Below, piece after piece: positions 46,016 to 53,652 of a stretch of DNA of 64,000 nt. The notes beneath the pieces are model-generated. The model did not search any database and was not told the DNA's origin. It saw nothing but the letters and a program-made list of their open reading frames with translations. Position numbers and translations under genes: made by a program. This stretch comes from Listeria cossartiae subsp. cossartiae (GTDB taxonomy: Bacteria > Bacillota > Bacilli > Lactobacillales > Listeriaceae), in assembly GCF_014224155.1 (NCBI RefSeq), contig NZ_JAASUI010000001.1:806001-870000 (forward strand), read 5' to 3'. Within the stretch, counting starts at the first letter, position 1. Every line of letters begins with the position of its first letter.

Positions 46016-46360
46016 ATGAAAATAGATAATAACTCAAAAGAAATAATTCTTAAAAAGAGTGAATTTTTATTCCATATTGGTTTTAAATTAATAGAAATAA
46101 CGGGCGCTACTATCACATTTTCAAACAAGAAAATTGCTTTTGTAATCGGTTATGAAAGATATGATAATGTAAGTAATATTAATATAAAGTTTTTGGAAGA
46201 AAACGAAATGTTTAATCTTGGATGGATTGCTTTTGTAAGAAGAAAGCAGACGCCGCTTCCTCAGAATAAATTAGATAATATATTAGAGTTACTTGATTAT
46301 GCTGAAAAAATTATGATAAAGTTACTAACTTACAATTTTGCCAAGAAAGTAGAGGAATGA
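46016..46360 (+). CDS. Immunity-like protein, family A, copy 2 (frameshifted C-terminus)
   Basis: GAGGAGTT precedes ATG 46016. The first 100 or so residues are nearly identical to the protein at 44167. After LLDYAEK the frame changes: copy 1 has seven A in GCTGAAAAAAATTATG, this copy has six. The product ends early at 114 residues (IMIKLLTYNFAKKVEE), while the original frame remains open by homology to TAA at 46381. It may be a broken gene or a slippage-prone on/off copy. Confidence 0.6.
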   Translation: MKIDNNSKEIILKKSEFLFHIGFKLIEITGATITFSNKKIAFVIGYERYDNVSNINIKFLEENEMFNLGWIAFVRRKQTPLPQNKLDNILELLDYAEKIMIKLLTYNFAKKVEE

Positions 46361-46419
46361 TAGAAGACTTCTTAAAAGAATAATGACTGGGATTATAGTA
46401 AAAAAAGGACTGTGATTAA

Positions 46420-46839
46420 TTGGATTTTTATAAAGAAGTTGAAAAAATATTCAAAGGATATGAGCAAAAATATCAATTAAAGCTAACTAAAATAGATAAT
46501 AATGAAGTTGCTTTCATCGGAGAAAATTATGCTTTAGGTATAGGATGGAGCATGGACGGGATTGATTTGCATTATTTCAAACTAGATAATTCGACACTCT
46601 GTAAATTTAGCTTGGATAATTTATTAAACGCAAAACTAATTCACATAGAACGAAACGGATTAATTCCTAGTACAACAATTTACGAGAAAATAATTAATGA
46701 ATTAATAATCTGCGAAAGAGGATTTAATAATCATTTTCAAAAATTGCTAACGGGTGAAACATTAAGTAGCTGTGGTAATGAAGAATTTGTTTCGAGTTTG
46801 GAGAAGAATATTATTGAACGTGAACTGTTGACTCATTAA
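46420..46839 (+). CDS. Immunity-like protein, family B, copy 2
   Basis: The 139-residue paralogue of 44572 has the same TTG start (LDFYKEVEKIFKGYEQKYQL) and the same core GENYALGIGWSMDGIDLHYF. It differs mainly in the central part (NAKLIHIERNGLIPSTT) and C-terminus, where the specificity of immunity proteins could lie. It completes the duplicated A-B block; homology to copy 1 continues into the downstream 65 bases (TTATTTCCATGAATTTGATT). Confidence 0.65.
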   Translation: MDFYKEVEKIFKGYEQKYQLKLTKIDNNEVAFIGENYALGIGWSMDGIDLHYFKLDNSTLCKFSLDNLLNAKLIHIERNGLIPSTTIYEKIINELIICERGFNNHFQKLLTGETLSSCGNEEFVSSLEKNIIERELLTH

Positions 46840-46923
46840 TACTGCTTAGAAAGAGAATCGTATTATTTCCATGAATTTGATTGCATAATATCTTAAATGC
46901 CAGCATGAAAAGGAGACTATCAA

Positions 46924-47427
46924 ATGAGTATTACAGAAGAAGAATTTGAAGAACAAGTTTCGGAGCTATTTATTCATTATCTAGAAAAATGTACACCGGA
47001 AGAAATCCATCAATTGATGGTAGAATGGAATTTTGATAATCCTAAGAAACCGATTTATTGGATTGCGAATTCGCCAAAAACGGATAAAGGAACGGCGTTA
47101 ATGTTGTTTTGGTTAATGGAGCCGGACTTTGCTTATCAGTTTGAAACAAGAGAAGAGATGGTTGAAAAAAGCAGTTGGTATGAGGAAGATTTTGATATTG
47201 TAACTGTTCTGGCGAAAAATTACTTAGATGGGTTCTATCAAAATCAATCATATGGGTACACACCACCAGCCGAGTTTCAAGATGAAGAAATGAAAAGACC
47301 GATTGCGCGTGAAATGTTTGTTGCTTTGAACGGGATGGAGATTTCTGAGTCGGCGGATTGGGCAGATGGTTTTCCTCCTGAATTGCAGGAACGGTATAAT
47401 GAACTAGCTGAATCAGTGGAAGAATAA
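46924..47427 (+). CDS. DUF4274 protein, probable immunity protein
   Basis: The 167-residue acidic protein has the DUF4274 profile: CTPEEIHQLMVEWNFDN, then IYWIANSPKTDKGTALMLFWL. DUF4274 members are common downstream of polymorphic toxins and are regarded as immunity proteins. AAGGAG precedes ATG 46924. Its codon use is less AT-rich than that of the array before it. It ends the rightward array; a terminator follows at 47466-47500. Confidence 0.75.
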   Translation: MSITEEEFEEQVSELFIHYLEKCTPEEIHQLMVEWNFDNPKKPIYWIANSPKTDKGTALMLFWLMEPDFAYQFETREEMVEKSSWYEEDFDIVTVLAKNYLDGFYQNQSYGYTPPAEFQDEEMKRPIAREMFVALNGMEISESADWADGFPPELQERYNELAESVEE

Positions 47428-47465
47428 ATATTGTTCTTTCATTTTTAAAGCTGAGCATATTAAAT

Positions 47466-47500
47466 AAGCGACTACTCTTTGCGGAGTGAGTCGCTTTTTT
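47466..47500 (+). terminator. Intrinsic terminator after the immunity array
   Basis: AAGCGACT pairs with AGTCGCTT, with further pairing inside, followed by TTTTTT. Confidence 0.85.
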
Positions 47501-47629
47501 GTTTTAAGTCTAAAGGGTTGATAAATGTATATAAAGGGAAAAGTACTTTTAAACTAGTATTTTTCGCAAAAAAATGAATTTTTTGTGAAAAACGGTGATA
47601 AAGTATGAAAAGGCTAATAGAAATGTGTA

Positions 47630-47658
47630 TTAATACGCTAGATACCTCATGATATAAT
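47630..47658 (+). promoter_or_regulatory. Possible promoter of internalin-like gene 1
   Basis: TTAATA at 47630-47635 and TATAAT at 47653-47658 are 17 bases apart. No PrfA box (TTAACA-N2-TGTTAA) and no clear SigB site were found. The 47428-47729 gap otherwise holds only the terminator above. Confidence 0.4.
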
Positions 47659-47729
47659 TATGAATGTTTTCATGATATTAAATAATTGCAAGAGGAATGA
47701 AATAAGTTTTTAAACAGGAGGGACTAATA

Positions 47730-49397
47730 ATGAAAAGCGAAGAATCGAATAATAGGCAAAACAAGCTGCGATCATATAATGTAATTAAAAATATGATAGG
47801 GTTTCTTTTTCTGATTAGTTTCATTACTGTTATTGGGACTAGTAATCAACTAGATGTGCAAGCGGAAAATCTCACTCAACCAACTGCCATCAATGAAATA
47901 TTTCCAGATCCAGCTCTAGCAGATGCAATGAGAAATCTATTAGGTAAAGCTAGTGTAACAGATATAGTATCACAAAATGAGTTAGACCAGCAGACAGGAA
48001 TTAATGCCCCGTATAAAGGAATTAAAAATTTGGAAGGTGTACAGTATTTAAATAATATATCTAATTTGTTTGTATATTTTAACGAGATAACTGACATCAG
48101 TGTAATATCACATTTATCTAATTTAAAATATGTGTATTTGGATGAAAATCACATCAATGATTTTAGTCCTTTATCTAACTTAATGAATTTAACAGAATTG
48201 AGTTTGGGTTCAACTCAGATAAGTGATATCAGTGTATTATCGAATCTAACAAATTTAACAGAACTATCTTTATCTAATAATCAATTAAATAATCTGGACG
48301 CATTATCTGGTTTACAGAATCTAAAGCTTTTGAATTTGGAAGAGACGCAGACGAGCGATATTAGTGCATTGTCAGATTTAACGAATCTAGAGGATTTGTA
48401 TTTAGGTTATAATCAGATACGTGATATCAGTACATTGTCAGATTTGAAAAACTTGACAACTTTATATTTAGCACATAATCAAATACGTGATATCAGTCCA
48501 TTATCAGACTTAACTAAACTAACAAGTTTAACTTTATTTAATCAGAATATAATGAACGATCCAATTATGTATAACCCAGCGATTACGATATCTAATGATG
48601 TTAAAGGTGTATCAGGGGCGTTAATAGCTCCGGCAACAATTAGTGATAGTGGGACTTATACTAATCCGAATATTACGTGGAATCTATCAAGCTATATCAA
48701 TGAAGTAAGCTATACTTTTAGGCAAACAGTAACTGTTGGAAACGCAACAAATGATTTTTATGGTACAGTAAGACAACCACTTCAAGCAATACCAGTAGCT
48801 TATACGGTGACCTTTGATGTTAATGGAACGGAAACAAAAGAATCAGTTAAAACAGGGGATTTTTTAACAGAACCAGCTGAACCGACCAAAGAAGGTTACA
48901 CGTTTACAGGTTGGTACGATGCGGAAATAGGCGGAAATAAGTGGGATTTCAGCACAGATAAAATGCCAGCGGAAGATATGACTTTGTACGCCCAGTTTAG
49001 TATTAATGAGTACACGGCGGCTTTTGATGTAGATGGGAAGACAACGACAGAGCTCGTCAATTATCAATCAATACTCTCAACTCCCGCCGAACCGAAAAAA
49101 GAAGGCTACACTTTTACGGGTTGGTATGATGCGAAAACAGGTGGAAATAAATGGGATTTTGCGGCGGATACAATGCCAGCGAGCGATATGACTTTATATG
49201 CGCAATTTAAAAAAGTAGGTGGAGAATTTTCTGTAAATGAGCCAGGGAATAAGGATAAGCCATCGAAGGGGAGTAAACAAACAAATGCTGTAAATACTTT
49301 ACCTAAAACTGGTGATACAAGATCATTTTGGTTTTTAGCTGGAATACTATTTGCAGGTATGGGAGCTAGAATGATGAAAAAATCTAGACAAATATAA
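47730..49397 (+). CDS. Internalin-like LRR surface protein, LPXTG-anchored, with two Listeria-Bacteroides repeats
   Basis: The 555-residue protein has a signal peptide (about 1-45), a cap region ([19 protein letters not shown], typical of internalins) and about seven 22-residue LRRs (pattern [20 protein letters not shown]). An inter-repeat Ig-like region follows, then two Flg_new/B-type repeats ([11 protein letters not shown]...GNKWDF), and a sorting signal [20 protein letters not shown] ending in basic residues. Sortase A should link it to peptidoglycan. The ligand is unknown. GGAGGG precedes ATG 47730. It is flanked by immunity-like genes, not by other virulence genes. Confidence 0.92.
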   Translation: MKSEESNNRQNKLRSYNVIKNMIGFLFLISFITVIGTSNQLDVQAENLTQPTAINEIFPDPALADAMRNLLGKASVTDIVSQNELDQQTGINAPYKGIKNLEGVQYLNNISNLFVYFNEITDISVISHLSNLKYVYLDENHINDFSPLSNLMNLTELSLGSTQISDISVLSNLTNLTELSLSNNQLNNLDALSGLQNLKLLNLEETQTSDISALSDLTNLEDLYLGYNQIRDISTLSDLKNLTTLYLAHNQIRDISPLSDLTKLTSLTLFNQNIMNDPIMYNPAITISNDVKGVSGALIAPATISDSGTYTNPNITWNLSSYINEVSYTFRQTVTVGNATNDFYGTVRQPLQAIPVAYTVTFDVNGTETKESVKTGDFLTEPAEPTKEGYTFTGWYDAEIGGNKWDFSTDKMPAEDMTLYAQFSINEYTAAFDVDGKTTTELVNYQSILSTPAEPKKEGYTFTGWYDAKTGGNKWDFAADTMPASDMTLYAQFKKVGGEFSVNEPGNKDKPSKGSKQTNAVNTLPKTGDTRSFWFLAGILFAGMGARMMKKSRQI

Positions 49398-49401
49398 AAG
49401 C

Positions 49402-49440
49402 TTGAGTCAACACGCCTTAAATTCGGGGTGCTGGCTCTTT
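49402..49440 (+). terminator. Terminator after internalin-like gene 1
   Basis: An imperfect stem (GAGTCA-CACGCC with GGGGTG-TGGCTC) is followed by TTTTT. Confidence 0.6.
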
Positions 49441-49534
49441 TTATTTTCCTAAATAAACAAGAAATGCGCATTGCTTTATATGGATGAAGTTAGTATAATC
49501 ATTTTAATCAACAAGGTAGAGCAGGAGGGATTGA

Positions 49535-49840
49535 ATGAAATCACAGCAGACATTTATGGTGGAGGTTACCTTTTATTCTCAGACAAGAAAGACGGTTCCG
49601 GAAGCGGGGTATCGGCCGCATTTTGTGATGGAGTTGGATGAGGAAAAGGAATATTTAGGTGTTGAAATTTATGATATAGAAGTGGATGCGCTGGATTCGA
49701 CGGGATACGCCATGTGTACTTTTTTATATGAGCAAGAGGGCGTAGATTATAGTAAGATTAGGCCAAATAAGACTTTTATGGTTATGGAGGGTGCGAATGT
49801 TGTTGGGAGAGGGAAGATAGTTAATTTTCTGATTGATTAA
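49535..49840 (+). CDS. Small EF-Tu barrel-like protein
   Basis: This 101-residue beta-rich protein contains FYSQTRKTVPEAGYRPHFVM, similar to the start of EF-Tu domain 3 (GYRPQF...), and closes with FMVMEGANVVGRGKIVNF, also EF-Tu-like. Such stand-alone barrels occur in Listeria next to immunity genes; the function is unknown. AGGAGGG precedes ATG 49535. Confidence 0.65.
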   Translation: MKSQQTFMVEVTFYSQTRKTVPEAGYRPHFVMELDEEKEYLGVEIYDIEVDALDSTGYAMCTFLYEQEGVDYSKIRPNKTFMVMEGANVVGRGKIVNFLID

Positions 49841-49898
49841 TAATTCCCAACTCAGTTACAATGGATAGGCAAAAAAAATTATTTTCAGGAGCGATTAT

Positions 49899-50372
49899 AT
49901 GACGGAGCAAGAACAGAAAGATTATTTACTCGAAAAAGTAGTAGCTTATTGTCAGAAGTGGAATGCTTTTGAAGCGGAGATTTTTGAGCAGCATAGCAAG
50001 GAAGAAGCGGAATTGAGAAAAGAATTTCCTGGTGTGGATTTTCATTATGCGAAAAGAACGGATTGGTTTAAAAAGTTTGCTAGCTTAATAACGCCACTTT
50101 TTGATGAATATTGTACGGATAAGCATCGCGCGTATGTGGATGTGAATCAACATAGTTTTGGTTTCCCGGTGAAATTTAATGGGGTCGAGGATTCGGTTGA
50201 AGCGAACGTGGAGCTGAAAAATAAAAATCGGGCGGAGGTTTATTTTAAAACGCAAACCAATTTTGATGATGAATACTTGTTTGTGCTTTTGCGTAAAGCG
50301 GATGAGTGGAAAATTGATAGTTATAAAAATAAAAGATATCGCAGTGAAAAATGGCAAAATAAATTGCTTTAA
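49899..50372 (+). CDS. NTF2-fold immunity-like protein
   Basis: The 157-residue protein has a helical first half and a beta-rich second half ending FLLRKADEWKIDSYKNKRY-type strands (residues 130-150). This is the NTF2-fold profile of RhsI/NTF2 immunity proteins. No toxin gene is adjacent, so it is an orphan immunity candidate. AGGAG precedes ATG 49899; it is 58 bases after the EF-Tu-like gene. Confidence 0.6.
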   Translation: MTEQEQKDYLLEKVVAYCQKWNAFEAEIFEQHSKEEAELRKEFPGVDFHYAKRTDWFKKFASLITPLFDEYCTDKHRAYVDVNQHSFGFPVKFNGVEDSVEANVELKNKNRAEVYFKTQTNFDDEYLFVLLRKADEWKIDSYKNKRYRSEKWQNKLL

Positions 50373-50528
50373 ATATAGTTATTATTTCTGAGTTATATTA
50401 ATTTCGTATTCGAATAAGTATAGATGGCAGTTGAATTTGTGGAAAGTAGTGAATTTATACATGATAAAGCCATTAAACGAAAAATTAGCTTATAACCAGC
50501 ATACACAATGACTAAGGAGGGGGGGATT

Positions 50529-51059
50529 TTGATTCCATCTTATTTGAAAAACACTGCTAAAGAGGTAAGTATCAATGATTTTCTGGATTTAGAAATTTTA
50601 ACTACAAGTAGCGAGGAAACTTTTGATATTTTATACTGCGGAACGCTGGAAGAAATGGACGGCGATCAGTTAATTACTAGTGAAGAATATGAAATCCCAT
50701 TGCAAATTATTGCGAAAAGTACGTTATCTGGGAAAGAAATTTTGCTTTATGATGGCGCATATTATGGCTATGATAGTATGTTTTGTGATGAGTTTGAGGA
50801 AGAGGCTATTCAAAATAGAGAATTAAAAAAATATCCTATAACTAATTTATCTAACATTCGTTTATCTATAGGAATTGGCATTGATTATGAAACGGAAAAA
50901 GAAGATTATGAATTTGATGAAAATGGTAATGTAGTTCTAATTGATGATAGGCGTATACCATGGGAACAAGTGAAAACGGACGGTTTTGATTTTATTGAAA
51001 TAAAGGCAACGGATGAAAATGGAGAGTCTTTATTAATTTTGACGGAAGAACTTGCGTAA
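50529..51059 (+). CDS. Uncharacterised acidic protein, possible immunity protein
   Basis: TTG 50529 is chosen as the start since AAGGAGGGGGGG at 50514-50525 is a very strong ribosome site; the in-frame ATG 50508 lies upstream of it. The 176-residue protein is acidic, beta-rich and lacks a signal peptide. Segments include EILLYDGAYYGYDSMFCDE and a late IEIKATDENGESLLILTEE. No family was recognised. Context (between NTF2-like and GNAT genes, near other immunity genes) suggests an immunity role. Confidence 0.5.
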   Translation: MIPSYLKNTAKEVSINDFLDLEILTTSSEETFDILYCGTLEEMDGDQLITSEEYEIPLQIIAKSTLSGKEILLYDGAYYGYDSMFCDEFEEEAIQNRELKKYPITNLSNIRLSIGIGIDYETEKEDYEFDENGNVVLIDDRRIPWEQVKTDGFDFIEIKATDENGESLLILTEELA

Positions 51060-51089
51060 GTTTTAAAATATAAATAGGAAGTTGAAAAA

Positions 51090-51524
51090 ATGATACTTAC
51101 AAATAAACGAGCGGAAAAACAAGATTATCAAACGATTTTAGTGATTTGGGAAAAGTCGGTTATCGCCACGCATGATTTTTTAACTGCGGAAGATCGGCAG
51201 TTTTATAAAGAGCGGATTCCGGGTTTTTTAGATAAAGTGGAGTTGTTTTTGTGGTTTGCTGGTGAGGAAATCGTTGGTTTTAGTGGGACGAGTGAGCGGG
51301 AACTAGATATGCTTTTTATTGATCCGGCGTTTACTGGTCAAGGCTTTGGGAGTCAGATTCTTGCTTGGTTGATGGAAGAGAAGCAGATAAACCAAGTGGA
51401 TGTGAATGAACAGAACGAAAATGCCAAGCGGTTTTATTTAAAGAATGGGTTTGTGATTTCTTCTAGGAGTGAAGTGGATGGATTTGGGAAGTCGTATCCT
51501 ATTCTTCATTTGGAGCGGGCATAA
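51090..51524 (+). CDS. GNAT family N-acetyltransferase
   Basis: The 144-residue GNAT has the acetyl-CoA loop LFIDPAFTGQGFGSQILAWL (Q/GxGxG motif) near residue 85 and the closing NEQNENAKRFYLKNGFV. It is closest in style to small PhnO/YjaB-type acetyltransferases. The substrate is unknown. It starts 30 bases after the preceding gene with a weak AGGAAG site. Confidence 0.88.
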   Translation: MILTNKRAEKQDYQTILVIWEKSVIATHDFLTAEDRQFYKERIPGFLDKVELFLWFAGEEIVGFSGTSERELDMLFIDPAFTGQGFGSQILAWLMEEKQINQVDVNEQNENAKRFYLKNGFVISSRSEVDGFGKSYPILHLERA

Positions 51525-51550
51525 GTGCTAGCAAAAAAATATAGCCAATA

Positions 51551-51580
51551 AAAAAAGAGCAGATGAATGCTCTTTTTTTT
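51551..51580. terminator. Bidirectional terminator between GNAT genes
   Basis: AAAAGAGCA pairs with TGCTCTTTT with A/T runs on both sides, in a convergent gap. Confidence 0.85.
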
Positions 51581-51599
51581 AATTACTCAGAAACAACTT

Positions 51600-52196
51600 T
51601 CATTGTATCCACTCCATTTTATGCCATTCTCTGATTCCCGTTAGCACACCCATGAATGCGCTATTTTCTTTTTCCGTCACTTGGAAACCTAAATGTTGGT
51701 AAAGCTGATAGGCGCCAGTATTGCTTTTTGCCACGTATAAAGTAATCTGCTCATTAGGAAAAGTTTCTATACAATGAGTTAGAAGCTTTTTTCCAATTCC
51801 TTGACCACGAAAATTGGGTGAAACGGTTATAAAATCAATGTATCGTTCGTTGGAAGTTGGTTTGTGAGATAGGAGGCTGAGTAAGAATATTAATTTAAGC
51901 CGCTGTGAAAATGTCAGGAATTCGCGGATGGAATGATAGAATTGGCGGTGAGAATCAGCTTTGCTCGTTAAAAATAAACAACCGCAAACTTTTTCGTCTT
52001 GTGTTGCAATAAGTAAATTTTGGCCTTTTTCTGTATAGATGTAATGGCAAAAGGCATAAATAACATCTTCTACTTCAGCTTCCGAAAATAGTGCCTTCGT
52101 GAACTTCGATTTAAACCCTGCACCAACTGAAAAAACAACTTCTTTCAGGAGGCTTTCTTTCTCAAATGAGGTAATATTTTTTATTGAAATAGTCAT
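51600..52196 (-). CDS. GNAT family N-acetyltransferase, partner of a MerR regulator
   Basis: The 198-residue GNAT has the acetyl-CoA motif VSPNFRGQGIGKKLLTHCI near residue 125 and the closing NTGAYQLYQHLGFQV. The start overlaps the stop of the MerR gene by four bases (ATGA), so both are one leftward operon, like multidrug-inducible acetyltransferase operons (Blt/BltD-type). A polyamine or drug substrate is plausible but not shown. Confidence 0.88.
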   Translation of the reverse strand: MTISIKNITSFEKESLLKEVVFSVGAGFKSKFTKALFSEAEVEDVIYAFCHYIYTEKGQNLLIATQDEKVCGCLFLTSKADSHRQFYHSIREFLTFSQRLKLIFLLSLLSHKPTSNERYIDFITVSPNFRGQGIGKKLLTHCIETFPNEQITLYVAKSNTGAYQLYQHLGFQVTEKENSAFMGVLTGIREWHKMEWIQ

Positions 52197-52912
52197 ATTT
52201 GCACTTCCATCGTGTAAACCATTGCTTGCGGATAGGCGAGTGAAGGGTAAATATTTTCATGGATTAACCAATTTTGCGCAGGGGATTTTAGTTCTTCTAA
52301 AAACTGTTCAATTTGTGTTTCTAAGATTTTTTCATTTTCTACTATAAAATTCTTGCAAGCATATTTGCCGGCTGGGAATGTATAATCACTCGTTTCTTTG
52401 GTGCTTTTAAGGCAGACTATGCCAGTGTCTTGTTCTGTGAAAAGGTAAAATGGTTCTTCTAAATTAGGTAGATGTTGCTTTACGGCTCTGGAATAGTCAA
52501 TAGAGTTATGATAGATTATTTGGTCGGGAATTTTTTGGAAGTAACGAGTTTCTCTAATAACAAACGCCATTTCATGGAAAGTGATATCTTTTTGCGCATG
52601 GATGATTTGTTGAATTGTTTTCTGGGTTTCTAATAAGTCGGCCATCTTTTTTTGCAGATTTCTTTCGGCTTGTTCTAACATAGGAGTTACTTTTTCACCA
52701 AGCAAGCTTTCTTTGATTTCTTGTATGGAAAAGCCGATTTTTCTAAATAGGATAATTTGATATAAACGGTAAATGTCCGTTTCTTCAAAATAATAATAGC
52801 CATTTTCTGGATTTCTTTTAGGAACGAGAATACCTTCATCGATATAGTGACGTATTTTGTATTTAGATATTTGAAAAAGTTGAGCGATTTCACCAGTGGA
52901 AAGGGTTCGCAT
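52193..52912 (-). CDS. MerR-family regulator with BmrR-like effector domain
   Basis: The 239-residue protein has an N-terminal MerR winged helix (MRTLSTGEIAQLFQISKYKIRHYIDEGIL, YYYFEETDIYRLYQIILFRKIGFSIQEIK), a coiled-coil linker and a C-terminal GyrI-like ligand domain (from about residue 115). This matches BmrR/BltR regulators, which activate efflux or acetyltransferase genes on binding cationic drugs. It lies first in the operon with the GNAT gene. Confidence 0.9.
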   Translation of the reverse strand: MRTLSTGEIAQLFQISKYKIRHYIDEGILVPKRNPENGYYYFEETDIYRLYQIILFRKIGFSIQEIKESLLGEKVTPMLEQAERNLQKKMADLLETQKTIQQIIHAQKDITFHEMAFVIRETRYFQKIPDQIIYHNSIDYSRAVKQHLPNLEEPFYLFTEQDTGIVCLKSTKETSDYTFPAGKYACKNFIVENEKILETQIEQFLEELKSPAQNWLIHENIYPSLAYPQAMVYTMEVQI

Positions 52913-52983
52913 ATAATACCTCCTTATGATTTAGTTTTAGTATAAACCATGTTGTAACCACACAGTCAACGAGAAATAAAAAA

Positions 52984-53018
52984 ACGCTGAAAACAAGATG
53001 TAAATATGTTTTCAGCGT
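52984..53018 (-). terminator. Minus-strand terminator of the small membrane protein gene
   Basis: ACGCTGAAAACA pairs with GTTTTCAGCGT; on the minus strand it is followed by TTTTTTT. Confidence 0.85.
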
Positions 53019-53023
53019 AAAAT

Positions 53024-53239
53024 TTAAAATAAACTTATTGATAATATAAATCGTATAAAAAACCATACACATAGTACAAAAAATACTAGATTTATTACTT
53101 TTACTTCTTTGGAGTGTATTTTTGTATATCCGAAAAGCTTGATAAGATTGAATAAAATAATCCATACTGCAATGATAACGATTAAAATATTGAGTAAAGA
53201 ATTACCAAAAAAATTTTCTAAGCTATATAAAATAGTCAT
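53024..53239 (-). CDS. Small two-helix membrane protein
   Basis: This 71-residue protein has two hydrophobic helices (LNILIVIIAVWIILFNLIKLFG and VINLVFFVLCVWFFIRFILS) joined by a short basic loop. GAGGTGA precedes its ATG on the minus strand, which favours it over a longer overlapping frame (52890-53165) with no ribosome site. The family and function are unknown. A hairpin CTAACCTTCTT/AAGAAGGTTAG at 53270-53298 lies in its leader. Confidence 0.6.
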   Translation of the reverse strand: MTILYSLENFFGNSLLNILIVIIAVWIILFNLIKLFGYTKIHSKEVKVINLVFFVLCVWFFIRFILSISLF

Positions 53240-53450
53240 TTAGTCACCTCTAACTGTTATTTACATAATCTAACCTTCTTTAACCAAAAGAAGGTTAGTA
53301 TAGATAAGACCGAAGATATTTCTAGTACATGTAAAATTCTTATTTGCTTGCAATTTCTTTTAATTATTTTATAGTCCAAAAAGATTATAACATTTTTCAT
53401 TTTTGTTTAAAAGTTATAAAAATGATGAAAGTAACTAAGCAATGAGTTTT
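53240..53450. other. Divergent intergenic region before the Fur-box promoter
   Basis: It contains an 11-bp perfect hairpin at 53270-53298 and otherwise AT-rich sequence without a frame. The Fur operator of the rightward operon starts just beyond. Confidence 0.5.
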
Positions 53451-53507
53451 AAAAAACGACTTTTGATAATGAGAATCATTATCAAAAGTCGTTTTTTGTG
53501 ATATAAT
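53451..53507 (+). promoter_or_regulatory. Fur-box operator and promoter of the ABC transporter operon
   Basis: GATAATGAGAATCATTATC at 53465-53483 differs by one base from the classic 19-bp Fur box. It is the centre of a perfect 22-bp inverted repeat (53451-53472 with 53476-53497, loop GAA). A -35 TTATCA (53479-53484) overlaps the box and an extended -10 TGATATAAT (53499-53507) follows at 17-base spacing. Fur-iron should block this promoter, so the operon should be induced by iron starvation. Confidence 0.88.
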
Positions 53508-53541
53508 AAACAAAGATTTATTAACGGAGGTTAGCAATCAA

Positions 53542-53652
53542 ATGGGAAAAGTAATGAACAACACGGCTCATACAGCCAAAAAATCAAAGAAAGTACTAAA
53601 GGATTCCGAATTAGTGAATCTTTATGTAACTCGGGGGAAATACAATGATTGA
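53542..53652 (+). CDS. Small 36-residue ORF, first cistron of the Fur-regulated operon
   Basis: ATG 53542 follows GGAGG (53526-53530) and encodes a basic peptide starting MGKVMNNTAHTAKKSKKV and ending NLYVTRGKYND. Its TGA at 53650 overlaps the start of the ABC gene (53645) by eight bases, so it is positioned to couple translation. It has no hydrophobic segment. It could be a leader ORF, a regulatory peptide or a translational enhancer. No family was recognised. Confidence 0.5.
   Translation: MGKVMNNTAHTAKKSKKVLKDSELVNLYVTRGKYND

Noticed and set aside
32514..47430. CRISPR array or intact transposon in the accessory block
   Set aside because: No regularly spaced repeats, no transposase or integrase motifs and no tRNA genes were found; the repeats seen are long and irregular.
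52890..53165. 91-residue minus-strand hydrophobic frame
   Set aside because: It overlaps the 71-residue frame, lacks a ribosome site and runs across the minus-strand terminator at 52984-53018.
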